Positions 41,831 to 50,768 of a stretch of DNA of 64,000 nucleotides are shown piece by piece (the first letter of the stretch is position 1; each line of letters begins with the position of its first letter). Source of the DNA: Candidatus Jingweiarchaeum tengchongense (GTDB taxonomy: Archaea > Nanobdellota > Nanobdellia > Jingweiarchaeales > Jingweiarchaeaceae); contig JAPDLJ010000001.1 of NCBI GenBank assembly GCA_025920705.1, positions 124,001 through 188,000 on the forward strand, given 5' to 3'. The notes below the pieces were generated by a model that ran no database searches, had not been told where the DNA came from, and saw only the letters and a program-made list of their open reading frames with translations. The position numbers and the translations under genes are program-made.

Positions 41831-42521
41831 TCGTTTGATTTGGACATTCATCCACTTTTCTCCAAGTTGGTGGTACGTCACATGGTGTTGGAAATGCCAT
41901 GCAATTCCCAGTCTTAGGATTCATCGCATAGGTAATCACTTGGATGCATGCTGATTCATTTGCTCGTGTTCTATTCAATATTGCTTGATATTCTTGTCTC
42001 GTTTGAATCATCTGTAAAATCCTCTCATGTCCCCTACTAGCTCTTTCGATCACAAATGATGCTTTTAAACATGCAGTTGAGTTTGGTGCGATTTCACATG
42101 TCTTGTTTTTTACGTTTAGTAAAATTGTAATATGTTTCTCTGTTGCATTCAATGCATTGAGTAATCCGTTTATTGCTGCCTGGCCTTTCTGGACTGCTAT
42201 CTGATTATAAACCTCTGTTTTGTTTATTTCGTCCTCGTAGTCATCAATTAGGTTTTGGTATTTTTCTAGTTTTCCAAGTTTCTGCATTGCTCTTATTTCA
42301 GCTAATCGCATTTCTGCTAACCTAAGATGAAATTGTGCTCTCACTTGTTCTCTGAAAATAAATCTCTCTTGGAGTCGTTCGATGAATCGCTTAACCCCGT
42401 AGAGTGGACTGTCCGGTAAAATCCATGGTGTAGGTAGCTGATCTGTCTCGTTCTCTTGTGCATGCGCAATCGTAATTAACACAAAAAATAATGTGACGAT
42501 TGCCATAATCTTCTTTAACAT
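41826..42521 (-). CDS. Secreted or surface DUF5667-domain protein
   Basis: This 231-residue protein starts at the ATG at 42521, which is preceded by a strong GAGGTGA Shine-Dalgarno sequence. A signal peptide (MLKKIMAIVTLFFVLITIAH, then AQ) precedes LPDSPLYGVKRFIERLQE, the usual opening of DUF5667 domains. Long helices rich in Arg/Glu/Ala follow to about residue 190. The C-terminus has Cys pairs and several N-glycosylation-like sites (NATE, NKTC, NRTR, NESA). The function is unknown. In many archaea such proteins sit beside membrane-linked regulators, as here. Confidence 0.75.
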   Translation of the reverse strand: MLKKIMAIVTLFFVLITIAHAQENETDQLPTPWILPDSPLYGVKRFIERLQERFIFREQVRAQFHLRLAEMRLAEIRAMQKLGKLEKYQNLIDDYEDEINKTEVYNQIAVQKGQAAINGLLNALNATEKHITILLNVKNKTCEIAPNSTACLKASFVIERASRGHERILQMIQTRQEYQAILNRTRANESACIQVITYAMNPKTGNCMAFPTPCDVPPTWRKVDECPNQTI

Positions 42522-42548
42522 TTTTTTCACCTCTGTTATTATATAGAA

Positions 42549-42579
42549 TGTTTCAAGTATATCTTTTTGACTTGAAACA
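42549..42579. promoter_or_regulatory. Inverted-repeat operator candidate upstream of the DUF5667 gene
   Basis: TGTTTCAAGT and ACTTGAAACA form a perfect 10-bp inverted repeat with an 11-nt spacer, 28 nt upstream of the DUF5667 ATG. A further TGAAACAA half-site follows at 42584-42591 in direct orientation to TGAAACAA at 42573-42580. The repeated half-sites suggest cooperative binding of a dimeric regulator, perhaps the membrane winged-helix protein encoded downstream. Confidence 0.45.
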
Positions 42580-42648
42580 ATTGTGAAACAATTATTTCGG
42601 AGGCCGATTAGAAGCATCAATTAAAATACTCATATTATAAGATTAAAT

Positions 42649-42841
42649 CTATGTGCCCTTATCAATTATCTTGTTTTTTATTTCTTTTTTACCAATGTTC
42701 TTTCTGAACCTTGTGATTAAGAAGCATGTATTTGCACCAAACCTAGCTAACTTTTATTAAGTGCATATAGAATCCAAGTTTATAATCTGTAGCTTCTTTT
42801 GGATATTCAGGTTTTTTAGCGCTTACATTTTCACAGTTCAT
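42649..42841 (-). pseudogene. Short reading frame coupled to the VanZ gene, probably frameshifted remnant
   Basis: An ATG overlapping the VanZ stop (ATGA) opens 32 codons with protein-like composition (NVSAKKPEYPKEATDYKLGF, then YMHLIKVS) ending at 42743. A one-base frame change at that stop continues as ARFGANTCFLITRFRKNIGK, then KEIKNKIIDKGT, to a stop at 42649. The two halves look like one small protein broken by a frameshift. No family is recognised. It could alternatively be a genuine 32-residue protein. Confidence 0.35.
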
Positions 42842-43218
42842 CCAGTAAATTTTATTTTAATAAAATTTTCTTTAGATTGGAACAAAATGATACCTAAATA
42901 AACACCAATAAAATCTGCAATTAAATCAAAAAAACTAAAGATTCTATATGGAACAAAAGATTGATGTATTTCATCTGTCAGTGCATAAAAAAAACCAATT
43001 AAAATTGAAAATTTTTTGTCTCTTTTTGCATTGAAAATTAGAAAACCAAGGATTGAGTATTCAATCACGTGTAATGAAAATTTTGTTGGATCTAATAAGT
43101 CTATTATCTCTGGAAAATCTAAAGGTATTGAGGAGAGATAAAAAATAATTAACATATAAATGATAATAAGTGTGTAATTCAGCTCATTTCTACTATACTT
43201 AAATTTTATGTTTGGCAT
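42838..43218 (-). CDS. VanZ-like membrane protein
   Basis: This 126-residue protein has about four membrane spans. The family signature LTDEIHQSFVPYRIFSFFDLIADFIG occupies residues 80-105, with the conserved Glu-x-x-Gln and Asp positions. VanZ proteins are linked to glycopeptide tolerance in bacteria, but their biochemical role in archaea is unknown. The ATG lies only 5 nt after tRNA-Arg, without a Shine-Dalgarno sequence. Confidence 0.8.
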   Translation of the reverse strand: MPNIKFKYSRNELNYTLIIIYMLIIFYLSSIPLDFPEIIDLLDPTKFSLHVIEYSILGFLIFNAKRDKKFSILIGFFYALTDEIHQSFVPYRIFSFFDLIADFIGVYLGIILFQSKENFIKIKFTG

Positions 43219-43223
43219 TTAAA

Positions 43224-43298
43224 TGGGCCCGGTGGGATTTGAACCCACGATCTACAGCTTAGAAGGCTGTCGCCTTATCCAGACTGGGCTACGGGCCC
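43224..43298 (-). tRNA. tRNA-Arg (TCT)
   Basis: This 75-nt cloverleaf has acceptor GGGCCCG/CGGGCCC, D stem GCCC/AGGC, and anticodon stem ACAGC/GCTGT around CTTCTAA (anticodon TCT). The T arm is GTGGG TTCAAAT CCCAC, and the discriminator is A. A TATA-like ATTATAAAAT lies about 35 nt upstream. VanZ follows after 5 nt. Confidence 0.95.
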
Positions 43299-43379
43299 AC
43301 ATATTAGTTAAAATAATAGATATTTTATAATATTACCTATATAGAAATTCTTTTATTTTTATATTTCGTCTTTAAAAAT

Positions 43380-43640
43380 ATGTTCAATGAATTATTGACG
43401 TTTATTAGCATCGTTTTAACACTGGCTATTATTTTGGTAACGGTTGATTCATTAAGATGGTTGGTATTTGAGAAAGTTTATGTCGAAAACAAGTATTTTT
43501 GTATCACAGATAAGGACTGTGAGTCAATGTGTGCGTGCAAGAATGTAATTTATTCTTCTTACACATGCGAACCTGTCCCATTCAATGTAAATTTATCGTG
43601 TTCTTGTAGAGGATTTTATTGTGTAGCCAGAGCAACTTAG
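43380..43640 (+). CDS. Small membrane-anchored Cys-rich protein
   Basis: This 86-residue protein has an N-terminal membrane helix (LLTFISIVLTLAIILVTV) and then an extracytoplasmic segment with eight Cys: YFCITDKDCESMCACK, TCEPV, and SCSCRGFYCV. The C-x4-DC-x3-C-x-C pattern suggests a small disulphide-rich module on the cell surface. Similar tiny proteins are common in reduced archaeal genomes, and their function is unknown. It stands alone upstream of leuS. Confidence 0.6.
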   Translation: MFNELLTFISIVLTLAIILVTVDSLRWLVFEKVYVENKYFCITDKDCESMCACKNVIYSSYTCEPVPFNVNLSCSCRGFYCVARAT

Positions 43641-43705
43641 TTTTATTGATAAAAATCAGCAAAAAATAAAAAGTGTATTTGACTAATTTAATGATTGGTG
43701 AATAC

Positions 43706-46588
43706 ATGCAAACAATTGAGATTGAGAGGAAATGGCAGGAGGAATGGAAAAAGGCAAAGATTTTTGAAGCAGAACCAGATAAAAGAAAAAAATTCTTCAT
43801 TACCGTACCTTACCCTTATACATCAGGTCCGTTGCACATAGGACATGGTAGGTCATATACGAACGGTGATATATTCGCTAGATATATGAGAATGCTAGGT
43901 TACAATGTTCTATTCCCAATGGCATTTCATATTACTGGAACACCAATTTTGAGTATATCAATGCGAATTGCGAATAATGAAAAGGAGACAATCAATCTAT
44001 TCAAAGAATACGTTTCTTTATATGAAAATGATCCAAAAAAGGTAAAAAAAATTGTTGAAAGTTTTAAGGAACCATGGAATGTGGCAAATTATTTTGCCGA
44101 AAAAATGATGGATGACTTTAAGTCAATTGGTTATTCAATTGATTGGAGGAGAAGATTTACCACTGGTGATAAGGCATACAAGGCATTTGTGCAATGGCAA
44201 TTTAGGAAATTGAAGGAAAGTGGGTATTTAATAAAAGGAAGTTATCCTGTGCTTTTTTGCATAAACTGTAATAATGCTGTTGGAGAGGATGATATAAAAG
44301 GTGGAGATGTAATTAAACCTGGGATATGTGAATTTTACTTGTTAAAGTTCAAGTTTGATGATCTTTATCTTGTTGCTGCCACGCTCAGACCAGAAACAAT
44401 TTTTGGTGTGACAAATCTTTGGCTAAATCCAAGTGCCACGTATAAAATAATTCAAATAGATGGTGAAAAATGGGTTGTATCTGAGGAGGCTGCTTTTAAA
44501 TTAAGTAAACAAAACAAAGAATTAAAAGAAATAGGAGAGATCAAAGCGAGCGAATTGATTGGCAAGTATTGCATTGAACCAATGAATAAAAATAAAATAT
44601 TAATTCTTCCAGCTGAATTTGTTGATACTTCGCAAGCAACAGGTGTTGTTTATTCTGTACCATCCCATGCACCATTTGATTACATAGGTTTAGTAGAAAT
44701 ATGGAATGGAAAATTCGTTGATGAATTCAAATTAAACATTAATGAAATTAAAAGTATAAAACCAATCTCATTGATAAAAGTGAAAGAGTTTGGTGATCAT
44801 CCCGCAATTGAACTTTGTGAAAGAGAAGGGATCAAGCAAGTAAGAGAAAAAGATAAGCTCGAGAAGGTGACACAAGAACTCTATAAACTTGAATTTTATA
44901 ATGGGATACTGAAAGAAAACTGCGGAAAGTTCGCTGGAAAAAAGGTATTTGATGCAAAGGAAGAGGTGTTCAGCTATCTTTATTCAATGAAATTAGCAGA
45001 TAAAATGTATGAAGTGAGTGCGATTGAAAAACCCGTGGTGTGTAGGTGTGGCGGTAATGTTATCGTATCTGTGATTTCTGACCAATGGTTTATTGATTAT
45101 GGTAACGAAGAATGGAAAAACAAGGCAAGAGTATGTTTAGATAGAATGGGGATTGTTCCTGAAATCTATAGAAAATTGTTTGAAGACACGATTGCATGGC
45201 TACATGAAAGGCCATGTGCAAGAAGGAGAGGTCTTGGCACGCCATTACCTTTTGATTCTAATTGGATAATTGAGTCATTAAGTGATTCCACTATTTACAT
45301 GTGTTTTTATATTATTTCAAAATACATAAATGAAGGTAAGATAAGAGCTGAGCAATTTGAAGATAAGGTGTTCGACTATGTTTTTCTTGGTAAGGGTGAA
45401 GTTGAGGACATAGAAGAAGACACTGGGATAAATAGGGAAATATTAAAGGCAATGCGCAAGGAGTTTGAATATTGGTACCCTGTAGATCAAAGACATACTG
45501 CGGTTGGGCACATCTCCAACCATCTAACATTTTATATATTCAATCACGTGGCAATATTTCCAAGCGATAAATGGCCGAAGAAAATTACATTAAATGAAAT
45601 GCTGATTCGCGAAGGTAGAAAAATGAGTAAGAGTTACGGAAACGTTTTACCGTTGGCCGAAATACCAAAAAAATATTCTGCTGATCTCTATCGTTTATAT
45701 GTCTCTTATGCTGCTGATTTGACTTCAACATTGGACTGGAGGGAAAATGATATAAAAAATGTTGCTGGAAAAATCGAGAGATTTTACAATATACTGGCGC
45801 ATGTAAAAAAAGGAAAATTCAGAAAAAGTATGTTAAAAAGATGGTTGATTTCAAGATTCAATAGAAAAATTAAGATGGCAGATGAATGTATAAAAAGTTT
45901 TAAGATAAGAGATTACATTCAGCATGCATTCTTTGATGTCCTGAATGACATCAATCACTTCGAACGTAGGGAAACGGACAAAAAAGAAGTTAATAGATTT
46001 TTATATTCAATTGCTGATGAATGGATAAGATTAATGTCACCAGTGATACCTCACTTATGTGAGGAACTTTGGCATTCACTTGGAAAAAAATCATTTGTTT
46101 CAATTGAAAAATGGCCGAGCGCAAATGATAAGTTGATTGATGATAAGATAGAATTAGCTGAAGAAACGATCATGAATACTCATGCCGACATTGTACAGAT
46201 AATTGAGTTAATAAAAAAACAACCAAAGAAAATAAATTTATTTATTGCAAGTGAGTGGAAATTTAAATTTTTGAATAAGTTAATCAAAATTTTTAATGAA
46301 AATAAAAAAATTGATTTTAATTTTATTATGGAAAAAATTAAAGAAGAAGATTTTTGGAAGGAAAAGAAGGAAGATGTCATTGTATTATTGAAAAAATTTG
46401 TGAAAGAGCCGGGTAAATTACCTAGTATAATCAATGAAAGAAATATCGAATTAAAGGCTTTTTTAGAAGCAAAGAATTTTTTTGAAAATGAATTTAAATG
46501 TAGTGTAGAAATAATAAAGGAAGAGAAGGCAACGATTGAAAAGGCAAGACAAGCAATGCCTGGAAAACCAGCAATATATGTGGAATAA
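43706..46588 (+). CDS. leuS: Leucyl-tRNA synthetase, archaeal type
   Basis: This class I synthetase of about 960 residues has PYTSGPLHIGHGRS (HIGH motif near residue 35), a CP1 editing insertion with the conserved LRPETIFGVTNLW, and REGRKMSKSYGNV (KMSKS) near residue 645. An anticodon-binding helical domain follows. The architecture, with the editing domain after the zinc-like region, is archaeal/eukaryotic. I use the ATG at 43706, preceded by GGTGA. ATGs at 43673 and 43691 would add 11 or 5 residues. A small membrane protein gene follows 5 nt later. Confidence 0.95.
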   Translation: MQTIEIERKWQEEWKKAKIFEAEPDKRKKFFITVPYPYTSGPLHIGHGRSYTNGDIFARYMRMLGYNVLFPMAFHITGTPILSISMRIANNEKETINLFKEYVSLYENDPKKVKKIVESFKEPWNVANYFAEKMMDDFKSIGYSIDWRRRFTTGDKAYKAFVQWQFRKLKESGYLIKGSYPVLFCINCNNAVGEDDIKGGDVIKPGICEFYLLKFKFDDLYLVAATLRPETIFGVTNLWLNPSATYKIIQIDGEKWVVSEEAAFKLSKQNKELKEIGEIKASELIGKYCIEPMNKNKILILPAEFVDTSQATGVVYSVPSHAPFDYIGLVEIWNGKFVDEFKLNINEIKSIKPISLIKVKEFGDHPAIELCEREGIKQVREKDKLEKVTQELYKLEFYNGILKENCGKFAGKKVFDAKEEVFSYLYSMKLADKMYEVSAIEKPVVCRCGGNVIVSVISDQWFIDYGNEEWKNKARVCLDRMGIVPEIYRKLFEDTIAWLHERPCARRRGLGTPLPFDSNWIIESLSDSTIYMCFYIISKYINEGKIRAEQFEDKVFDYVFLGKGEVEDIEEDTGINREILKAMRKEFEYWYPVDQRHTAVGHISNHLTFYIFNHVAIFPSDKWPKKITLNEMLIREGRKMSKSYGNVLPLAEIPKKYSADLYRLYVSYAADLTSTLDWRENDIKNVAGKIERFYNILAHVKKGKFRKSMLKRWLISRFNRKIKMADECIKSFKIRDYIQHAFFDVLNDINHFERRETDKKEVNRFLYSIADEWIRLMSPVIPHLCEELWHSLGKKSFVSIEKWPSANDKLIDDKIELAEETIMNTHADIVQIIELIKKQPKKINLFIASEWKFKFLNKLIKIFNENKKIDFNFIMEKIKEEDFWKEKKEDVIVLLKKFVKEPGKLPSIINERNIELKAFLEAKNFFENEFKCSVEIIKEEKATIEKARQAMPGKPAIYVE

Positions 46589-46593
46589 CCATC

Positions 46594-46899
46594 ATGAAAA
46601 AAATATTGGTTTTTTTATGTTTTTTGGATATATTCTCTGGGTTCGTTCTTCTTTATAGCAATTTTTTCGTAAAGTTGGGTCTGCTTTTCATGCTGATAAT
46701 GTATTTATATATAATAAAGGGAAGCTGGTCAATTTTTTCAAGTGCAAGTGTTGGATATTATTATGATTGGATGGGTTTTGTTGACATGACTACAGGTATT
46801 TCTTTATTATTTGCCTACTACAATGTATACAATTTCAATATCTTTGGTGTAATAATGATAATAAAAGGATTATTTTGTCTCTTTAGTTTGGTTTTTTGA
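46594..46899 (+). CDS. Small integral membrane protein, unknown
   Basis: This 101-residue protein is almost entirely hydrophobic, with three or four predicted spans (for example ILVFLCFLDIFSGFVLLYS and LGLLFMLIMYLYIIKG) and a Tyr-rich loop (ASVGYYYDWMGFVDM). There are no charged active-site-like residues. It follows leuS after 5 nt and converges on S17e with one base between the stops. I do not recognise a family. Confidence 0.55.
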   Translation: MKKILVFLCFLDIFSGFVLLYSNFFVKLGLLFMLIMYLYIIKGSWSIFSSASVGYYYDWMGFVDMTTGISLLFAYYNVYNFNIFGVIMIIKGLFCLFSLVF

Positions 46900-46900
46900 G

Positions 46901-47089
46901 TCACTCTTCTTTTTTCTTTAAAAATGTGATGTAACCTGCGATTTTATTTCTCATTTTCTTTGATGAAAATGTAATTAGTTCGTTTAATACTTGTTTATTG
47001 TGCTCAAAATCCTTTGTAAATCTATCCTGATACTTATCAAATATTTTCTTACCCTCACTTTTTATTAATTTTGTTCTGACTCTACCCAT
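46901..47089 (-). CDS. rps17e: Small-subunit ribosomal protein S17e (eS17)
   Basis: This 62-residue protein reads MGRVRTKLIKSEGKKIFDKY, then FTKDFEHNKQVLNEL and SKKMRNKIAGYITFL, which is the complete eS17 signature. An AAGTGAG Shine-Dalgarno-like sequence in the end of the AMP phosphorylase gene, 4 nt away, shows it is the last gene of the RuBisCO operon. Confidence 0.95.
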   Translation of the reverse strand: MGRVRTKLIKSEGKKIFDKYQDRFTKDFEHNKQVLNELITFSSKKMRNKIAGYITFLKKKEE

Positions 47090-47093
47090 TTTC

Positions 47094-48578
47094 TCACTTT
47101 ATAATGATTGGATTAATCTGTTTTAGAATATCTATTGCTTTATCAATTTTTCCCTCGCTTTCTGAATATAAAGTAAGCAATTTTTCTCTTTTTTTGACAT
47201 GGCTGTCGATGTGCTTATGTAAATATATTCCTGCTCCTTTATCTCTCGGACAACCTAATATCCTAGCAATATAAGAAATCATTGTATTGTCTATGAGTTC
47301 AACTTTCCCTGTTCTATCTGATAAAAAATCATAGGAATATTTGCCAATTGATATATCACTCACATTAACGTTTGGATTTCCATTCTGTGCTTTTATTATC
47401 TCGCGCATTTTCTTCAACGCTTTACCGGATATTAATATTTGCTCCGCTATTTTTCTACCTTTACCCCTCCTTACTTTACCACTCATTTCAAGTAGGTTCG
47501 CTGCAAGATTTAATGATTTTTCCCTAAGGTCTCTTGGTCCACGATTGTGTAAAACAAGTAAAACATCCCTTGCCTCGAGTGCTGGACCAATTCCATTACC
47601 AATTGGTTCATCACCACTTGTAAACACAGTCTGAATGTTTATGTTTAGTCTGGCGCCAAGTCTCAAGAATTGTCTTTGTAGGTGCCTTGCATGCTCAATG
47701 TCTTCAACTTTTCCTCCTTTTCCAATCGGTATATCAATCAATATATGCGTAGAACCAACAGCCATTTTCTTTGCGAGTATACTTGCCAGCATCTGTGATT
47801 CTGGGTCAAGTGAGAATGGATGCTCAATTTTTATGATCTTATCATCGGCTGGAGCTAAATTTAGACTGCCACCCCAAACAATACATCCATTTGTTTTTAA
47901 TACAATCTTTTTTAATTCATTTATATCAAAAGTTACATTCGCCAATACTTCCATTGTATCAGCAGTGCCAGCTGGTGAAGTAATCGCCCTCGAACTTGTT
48001 TTTGGTATAATCAAACCATATGCTGCGATGATGGGAACAATTATCATCGTAATTCTATTACCTGGCACACCACCTATTGAATGGAGATCCATTATTGGGT
48101 ATCTTTTAAGTTTCAATCTCTCCCCAGTATCAATCATCGCCTTCGTTAAGTGATACGTCTCTTCCAGACTCATACCTTTCATATAACAGGCAGAAACAAA
48201 GTATGTTAATTCGATTTCAGTAAGATTGTTTTTAACAATATCATTCACGATTGAATATATTTCATTTTTATTTAATTCTTCACCATTTATCTTTTTCTTT
48301 ATTGCTTCAATTGAACTTGGTTTTTCTGCAAGTTCAAATTCAATTGTATCACCGTCTCTCAATTTAAGATCTTTCCAAACTTCTCTGAATGTACCAATTA
48401 AACCTTCTCCGAGAATTACGCTCGCGAGATCAACTACCACAGTTAAACTTTTATTTCCTTTCTTTATCACTGCCCTATCCATAGGAAAAATACCAATGTT
48501 CTTTGCAAACTCCTCATTCAAAATTACGATGTGTTTTCCACCAGCGGTTAAATCAAAATTCCTCACTTTCAGCTTCAT
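47094..48578 (-). CDS. deoA: AMP phosphorylase
   Basis: This protein of about 494 residues belongs to the nucleoside-phosphorylase II superfamily. It has an archaeal N-terminal domain (KVRNFDLTAGGKHIVILN), then HSIGGVPGNRITMIIVPI and KTSSRAITSPAGTADTMEVL, the phosphate- and base-binding motifs. It converts AMP and phosphate to adenine and ribose-1,5-bisphosphate, the first step of the archaeal AMP pathway. The ATG at 48578 overlaps the rbcL stop (ATGA) after a GGGGT sequence. An ATG four codons upstream also exists. With its two neighbours the pathway is complete. Confidence 0.95.
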   Translation of the reverse strand: MKLKVRNFDLTAGGKHIVILNEEFAKNIGIFPMDRAVIKKGNKSLTVVVDLASVILGEGLIGTFREVWKDLKLRDGDTIEFELAEKPSSIEAIKKKINGEELNKNEIYSIVNDIVKNNLTEIELTYFVSACYMKGMSLEETYHLTKAMIDTGERLKLKRYPIMDLHSIGGVPGNRITMIIVPIIAAYGLIIPKTSSRAITSPAGTADTMEVLANVTFDINELKKIVLKTNGCIVWGGSLNLAPADDKIIKIEHPFSLDPESQMLASILAKKMAVGSTHILIDIPIGKGGKVEDIEHARHLQRQFLRLGARLNINIQTVFTSGDEPIGNGIGPALEARDVLLVLHNRGPRDLREKSLNLAANLLEMSGKVRRGKGRKIAEQILISGKALKKMREIIKAQNGNPNVNVSDISIGKYSYDFLSDRTGKVELIDNTMISYIARILGCPRDKGAGIYLHKHIDSHVKKREKLLTLYSESEGKIDKAIDILKQINPIIIK

Positions 48579-49801
48579 TTTAACCCCCATTTTTTAATTG
48601 CTAATTTTAATTCTTTTTTGTTTTTCATATAATCTTCGATCGGAATTCCATTGACTACTGCATCTATTGCCTGTCTCATTGCTTTTGCTCCAGAAAAAGT
48701 ACCATTTGGATGACCATGAACCCCTCCTCCAGCTTGTATAATAATATCTTTACCAAGTAATTCGATTAATTTTGGTATGGAACCTGGATGAAGTCCACCA
48801 GAGGCAACGGGGAATACAGATTTCAAACCAAAAAATTCTGATTTTAAAAACGAATTTATTTCTTTGGTTTCCTCTTCTCCACTTTCCATTTTCCCGATGT
48901 TTGCTGTGCCTGTGTGTATTTGATCTACACCAATGAGCCTTGATATTTTTGCGATTACTAACATTGAAATCCCGTGCTTTCCTTTTGTAAAAATTGCATG
49001 GCCTGCCCTGTGGGCGTGCAAAACTAATTTTAATTCATCATTCTCATTTCTTAGGGTCTGAAGCGCTGACCATCCTAATGTAATTATATCTACCATCACA
49101 TATTCATTACCAACTTCTCTAACAATCCTGGCCCTTCTCAGCATCTCCTTGACTTCAGCTGTAATATTTATCATGTAGATTTTCTTCTCTCCTGTTTCCT
49201 TCTCTGCTTTCTCCTTTGCATTGAATGTTTTTCTGAGTCTTTTTTCAAACCTATTAAACGAGAGTGAGGATAAATTCTCATCATCCTTAACGATATCAAT
49301 ACCGCCAGTCCAAGCTTCGTACGCTACTCTTGCATGTTCATTTTCGTTCAAACCAAGCTTTGGTTTTATTATCGTCCCGCATAATGGTCTATCATAAACT
49401 TTCAATAATTTTCTTATGCCATGAATTCCAAAGAGTGGACCTTTAAAAGATTTTACAATTTTTTCTGGAAAAATGATATTTTGAAGTTTCAAATTTTTGA
49501 TGATGTTCATTCCAAAGATGTTACCTGCGATACTTGAAAGAATTTGTGATATATTCCCTTCTTCAAATAATTCAATAGGATACGCGATTTTAACTTTATT
49601 TTTATCAATTTCAAAAACCTTTGCCCCCAATCTTTTTATCCTATATTTCATCGTCGCTACGTCAGTCCATGTGCCAATGCTTGACTCTGCAGCTATCTGT
49701 TCTGCAACCTTTTTAAATGGTATATCACGTGATGGTTCTACATAAAATTCTGTAATAAGGTCATTTTTTGATGGTTCATATTTTAAATTTATGTAACTCA
49801 C
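48575..49801 (-). CDS. rbcL: Form III ribulose-1,5-bisphosphate carboxylase/oxygenase
   Basis: This 408-residue archaeal RuBisCO has IIKPKLGLN (catalytic Lys 146), GGIDIVKDDEN (K172, the carbamylated Lys, with D174 and E175 as Mg ligands), VLHAHRAGHAIF, QIHTGTANIGKMESG (loop 6 Lys) and SGGLHPG. All key residues are present, so it should be active. It fixes CO2 onto RuBP from the AMP pathway to give two 3-phosphoglycerates. The start is GTG, 5 nt after GGAGGT, which overlaps the stop of the isomerase gene. Confidence 0.96.
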   Translation of the reverse strand: MSYINLKYEPSKNDLITEFYVEPSRDIPFKKVAEQIAAESSIGTWTDVATMKYRIKRLGAKVFEIDKNKVKIAYPIELFEEGNISQILSSIAGNIFGMNIIKNLKLQNIIFPEKIVKSFKGPLFGIHGIRKLLKVYDRPLCGTIIKPKLGLNENEHARVAYEAWTGGIDIVKDDENLSSLSFNRFEKRLRKTFNAKEKAEKETGEKKIYMINITAEVKEMLRRARIVREVGNEYVMVDIITLGWSALQTLRNENDELKLVLHAHRAGHAIFTKGKHGISMLVIAKISRLIGVDQIHTGTANIGKMESGEEETKEINSFLKSEFFGLKSVFPVASGGLHPGSIPKLIELLGKDIIIQAGGGVHGHPNGTFSGAKAMRQAIDAVVNGIPIEDYMKNKKELKLAIKKWGLK

Positions 49802-49805
49802 CTCG

Positions 49806-50729
49806 CTACCTCCTAAATAACCATGGATATTTTGATTGAATGATATGAATCAAGACTTGTGGGTGTTGGATTCCCTCCTCGCTAATTATGCCTGTTATGT
49901 ATTCATTTTCAGTCAAATCAAATGCTGGGTTTCTTATTTCTATCATTTTTCTCTTCGTCTTCCAAATTTCATTTCTATCTCTTTCCTCAATTATATAAGT
50001 TTCATCCAAACTTCTTGGATCAAACTTATATAATTCACATGCAACATAGAATGGAACCCATGCTTTTTTTGCAGCCAGCGCAATTAAAGAAGTACCAACT
50101 TTGTTTATTATCCCTTTTGGGGTGATTGCATCTGCACCAACAATGACGATATTCGCTTTCTCTATCATATAACTTGATGCGGCATCAACAATCATTGTCG
50201 TAGGTATACCAAGTGCACTTAACTCTTTTGCTGTTTTTCTTCCTTGAAATAGTGGTCTCGTCTCAGTACATATCACACTAAATCTTTTCCCGTTCTCTTT
50301 TGCCTTTTTAAGAATACCCATAACCGTTGAACTGTGGCAGTGAGTGAAGACAATTTCCTCGTCTTTTATAAGCGTGGAACCAACTTCTGCTATCTTGTTT
50401 TTTGCGCTTTCCAAATTGTGTAAAAATTCATTGGAATACAAGGATACAAGATGCTTTAGCTCTTTTATTTCATTAACGGGATTCTTTTCTAACATTGTGA
50501 TGATAAAATTCAGTGAATTTAACATCAAAGGTTCGGTTGGCCTTGATTCTGCTAAAATTTTTTTTGCCTCTTCAATTTTATTTATAAACTCATACTTATC
50601 ATTCACTTCTAATTTCTCACTAAATTCCTGTATTCTTTGAAGCGCAGATTTAGCGATATTTTCTGCTCCTTGAATCTTCAATTCTTTTATTTTACTTGCA
50701 GTTCTTTCAATAATATCGAATTGCTTCAC
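49806..50729 (-). CDS. Ribose-1,5-bisphosphate isomerase
   Basis: This 307-residue protein of the eIF2B-alpha/MtnA superfamily has FTHCHSSTVMGILKKAKENG (with the conserved Cys), ETRPLFQGRKTAKEL and VGADAITPKGIINKVGTS. In archaea this type converts ribose-1,5-bisphosphate to RuBP. Adjacency to rbcL and AMP phosphorylase strongly supports that role over eIF2B function. It lies 39 nt after aEF-1beta, in a gap with an AATTTTTATTAA TATA-like run. Confidence 0.92.
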   Translation of the reverse strand: MKQFDIIERTASKIKELKIQGAENIAKSALQRIQEFSEKLEVNDKYEFINKIEEAKKILAESRPTEPLMLNSLNFIITMLEKNPVNEIKELKHLVSLYSNEFLHNLESAKNKIAEVGSTLIKDEEIVFTHCHSSTVMGILKKAKENGKRFSVICTETRPLFQGRKTAKELSALGIPTTMIVDAASSYMIEKANIVIVGADAITPKGIINKVGTSLIALAAKKAWVPFYVACELYKFDPRSLDETYIIEERDRNEIWKTKRKMIEIRNPAFDLTENEYITGIISEEGIQHPQVLIHIIQSKYPWLFRR

Positions 50730-50768
50730 AAGAAATTAATAAAAATTGATTTATTAAAAAAGTTATGA

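Noticed and set aside
48575-49801. RuBisCO-like protein (form IV) without carboxylase activity
   Set aside because: The carbamylated Lys, Mg ligands, loop-6 Lys and catalytic His residues are all present, and AMP-pathway genes flank it.
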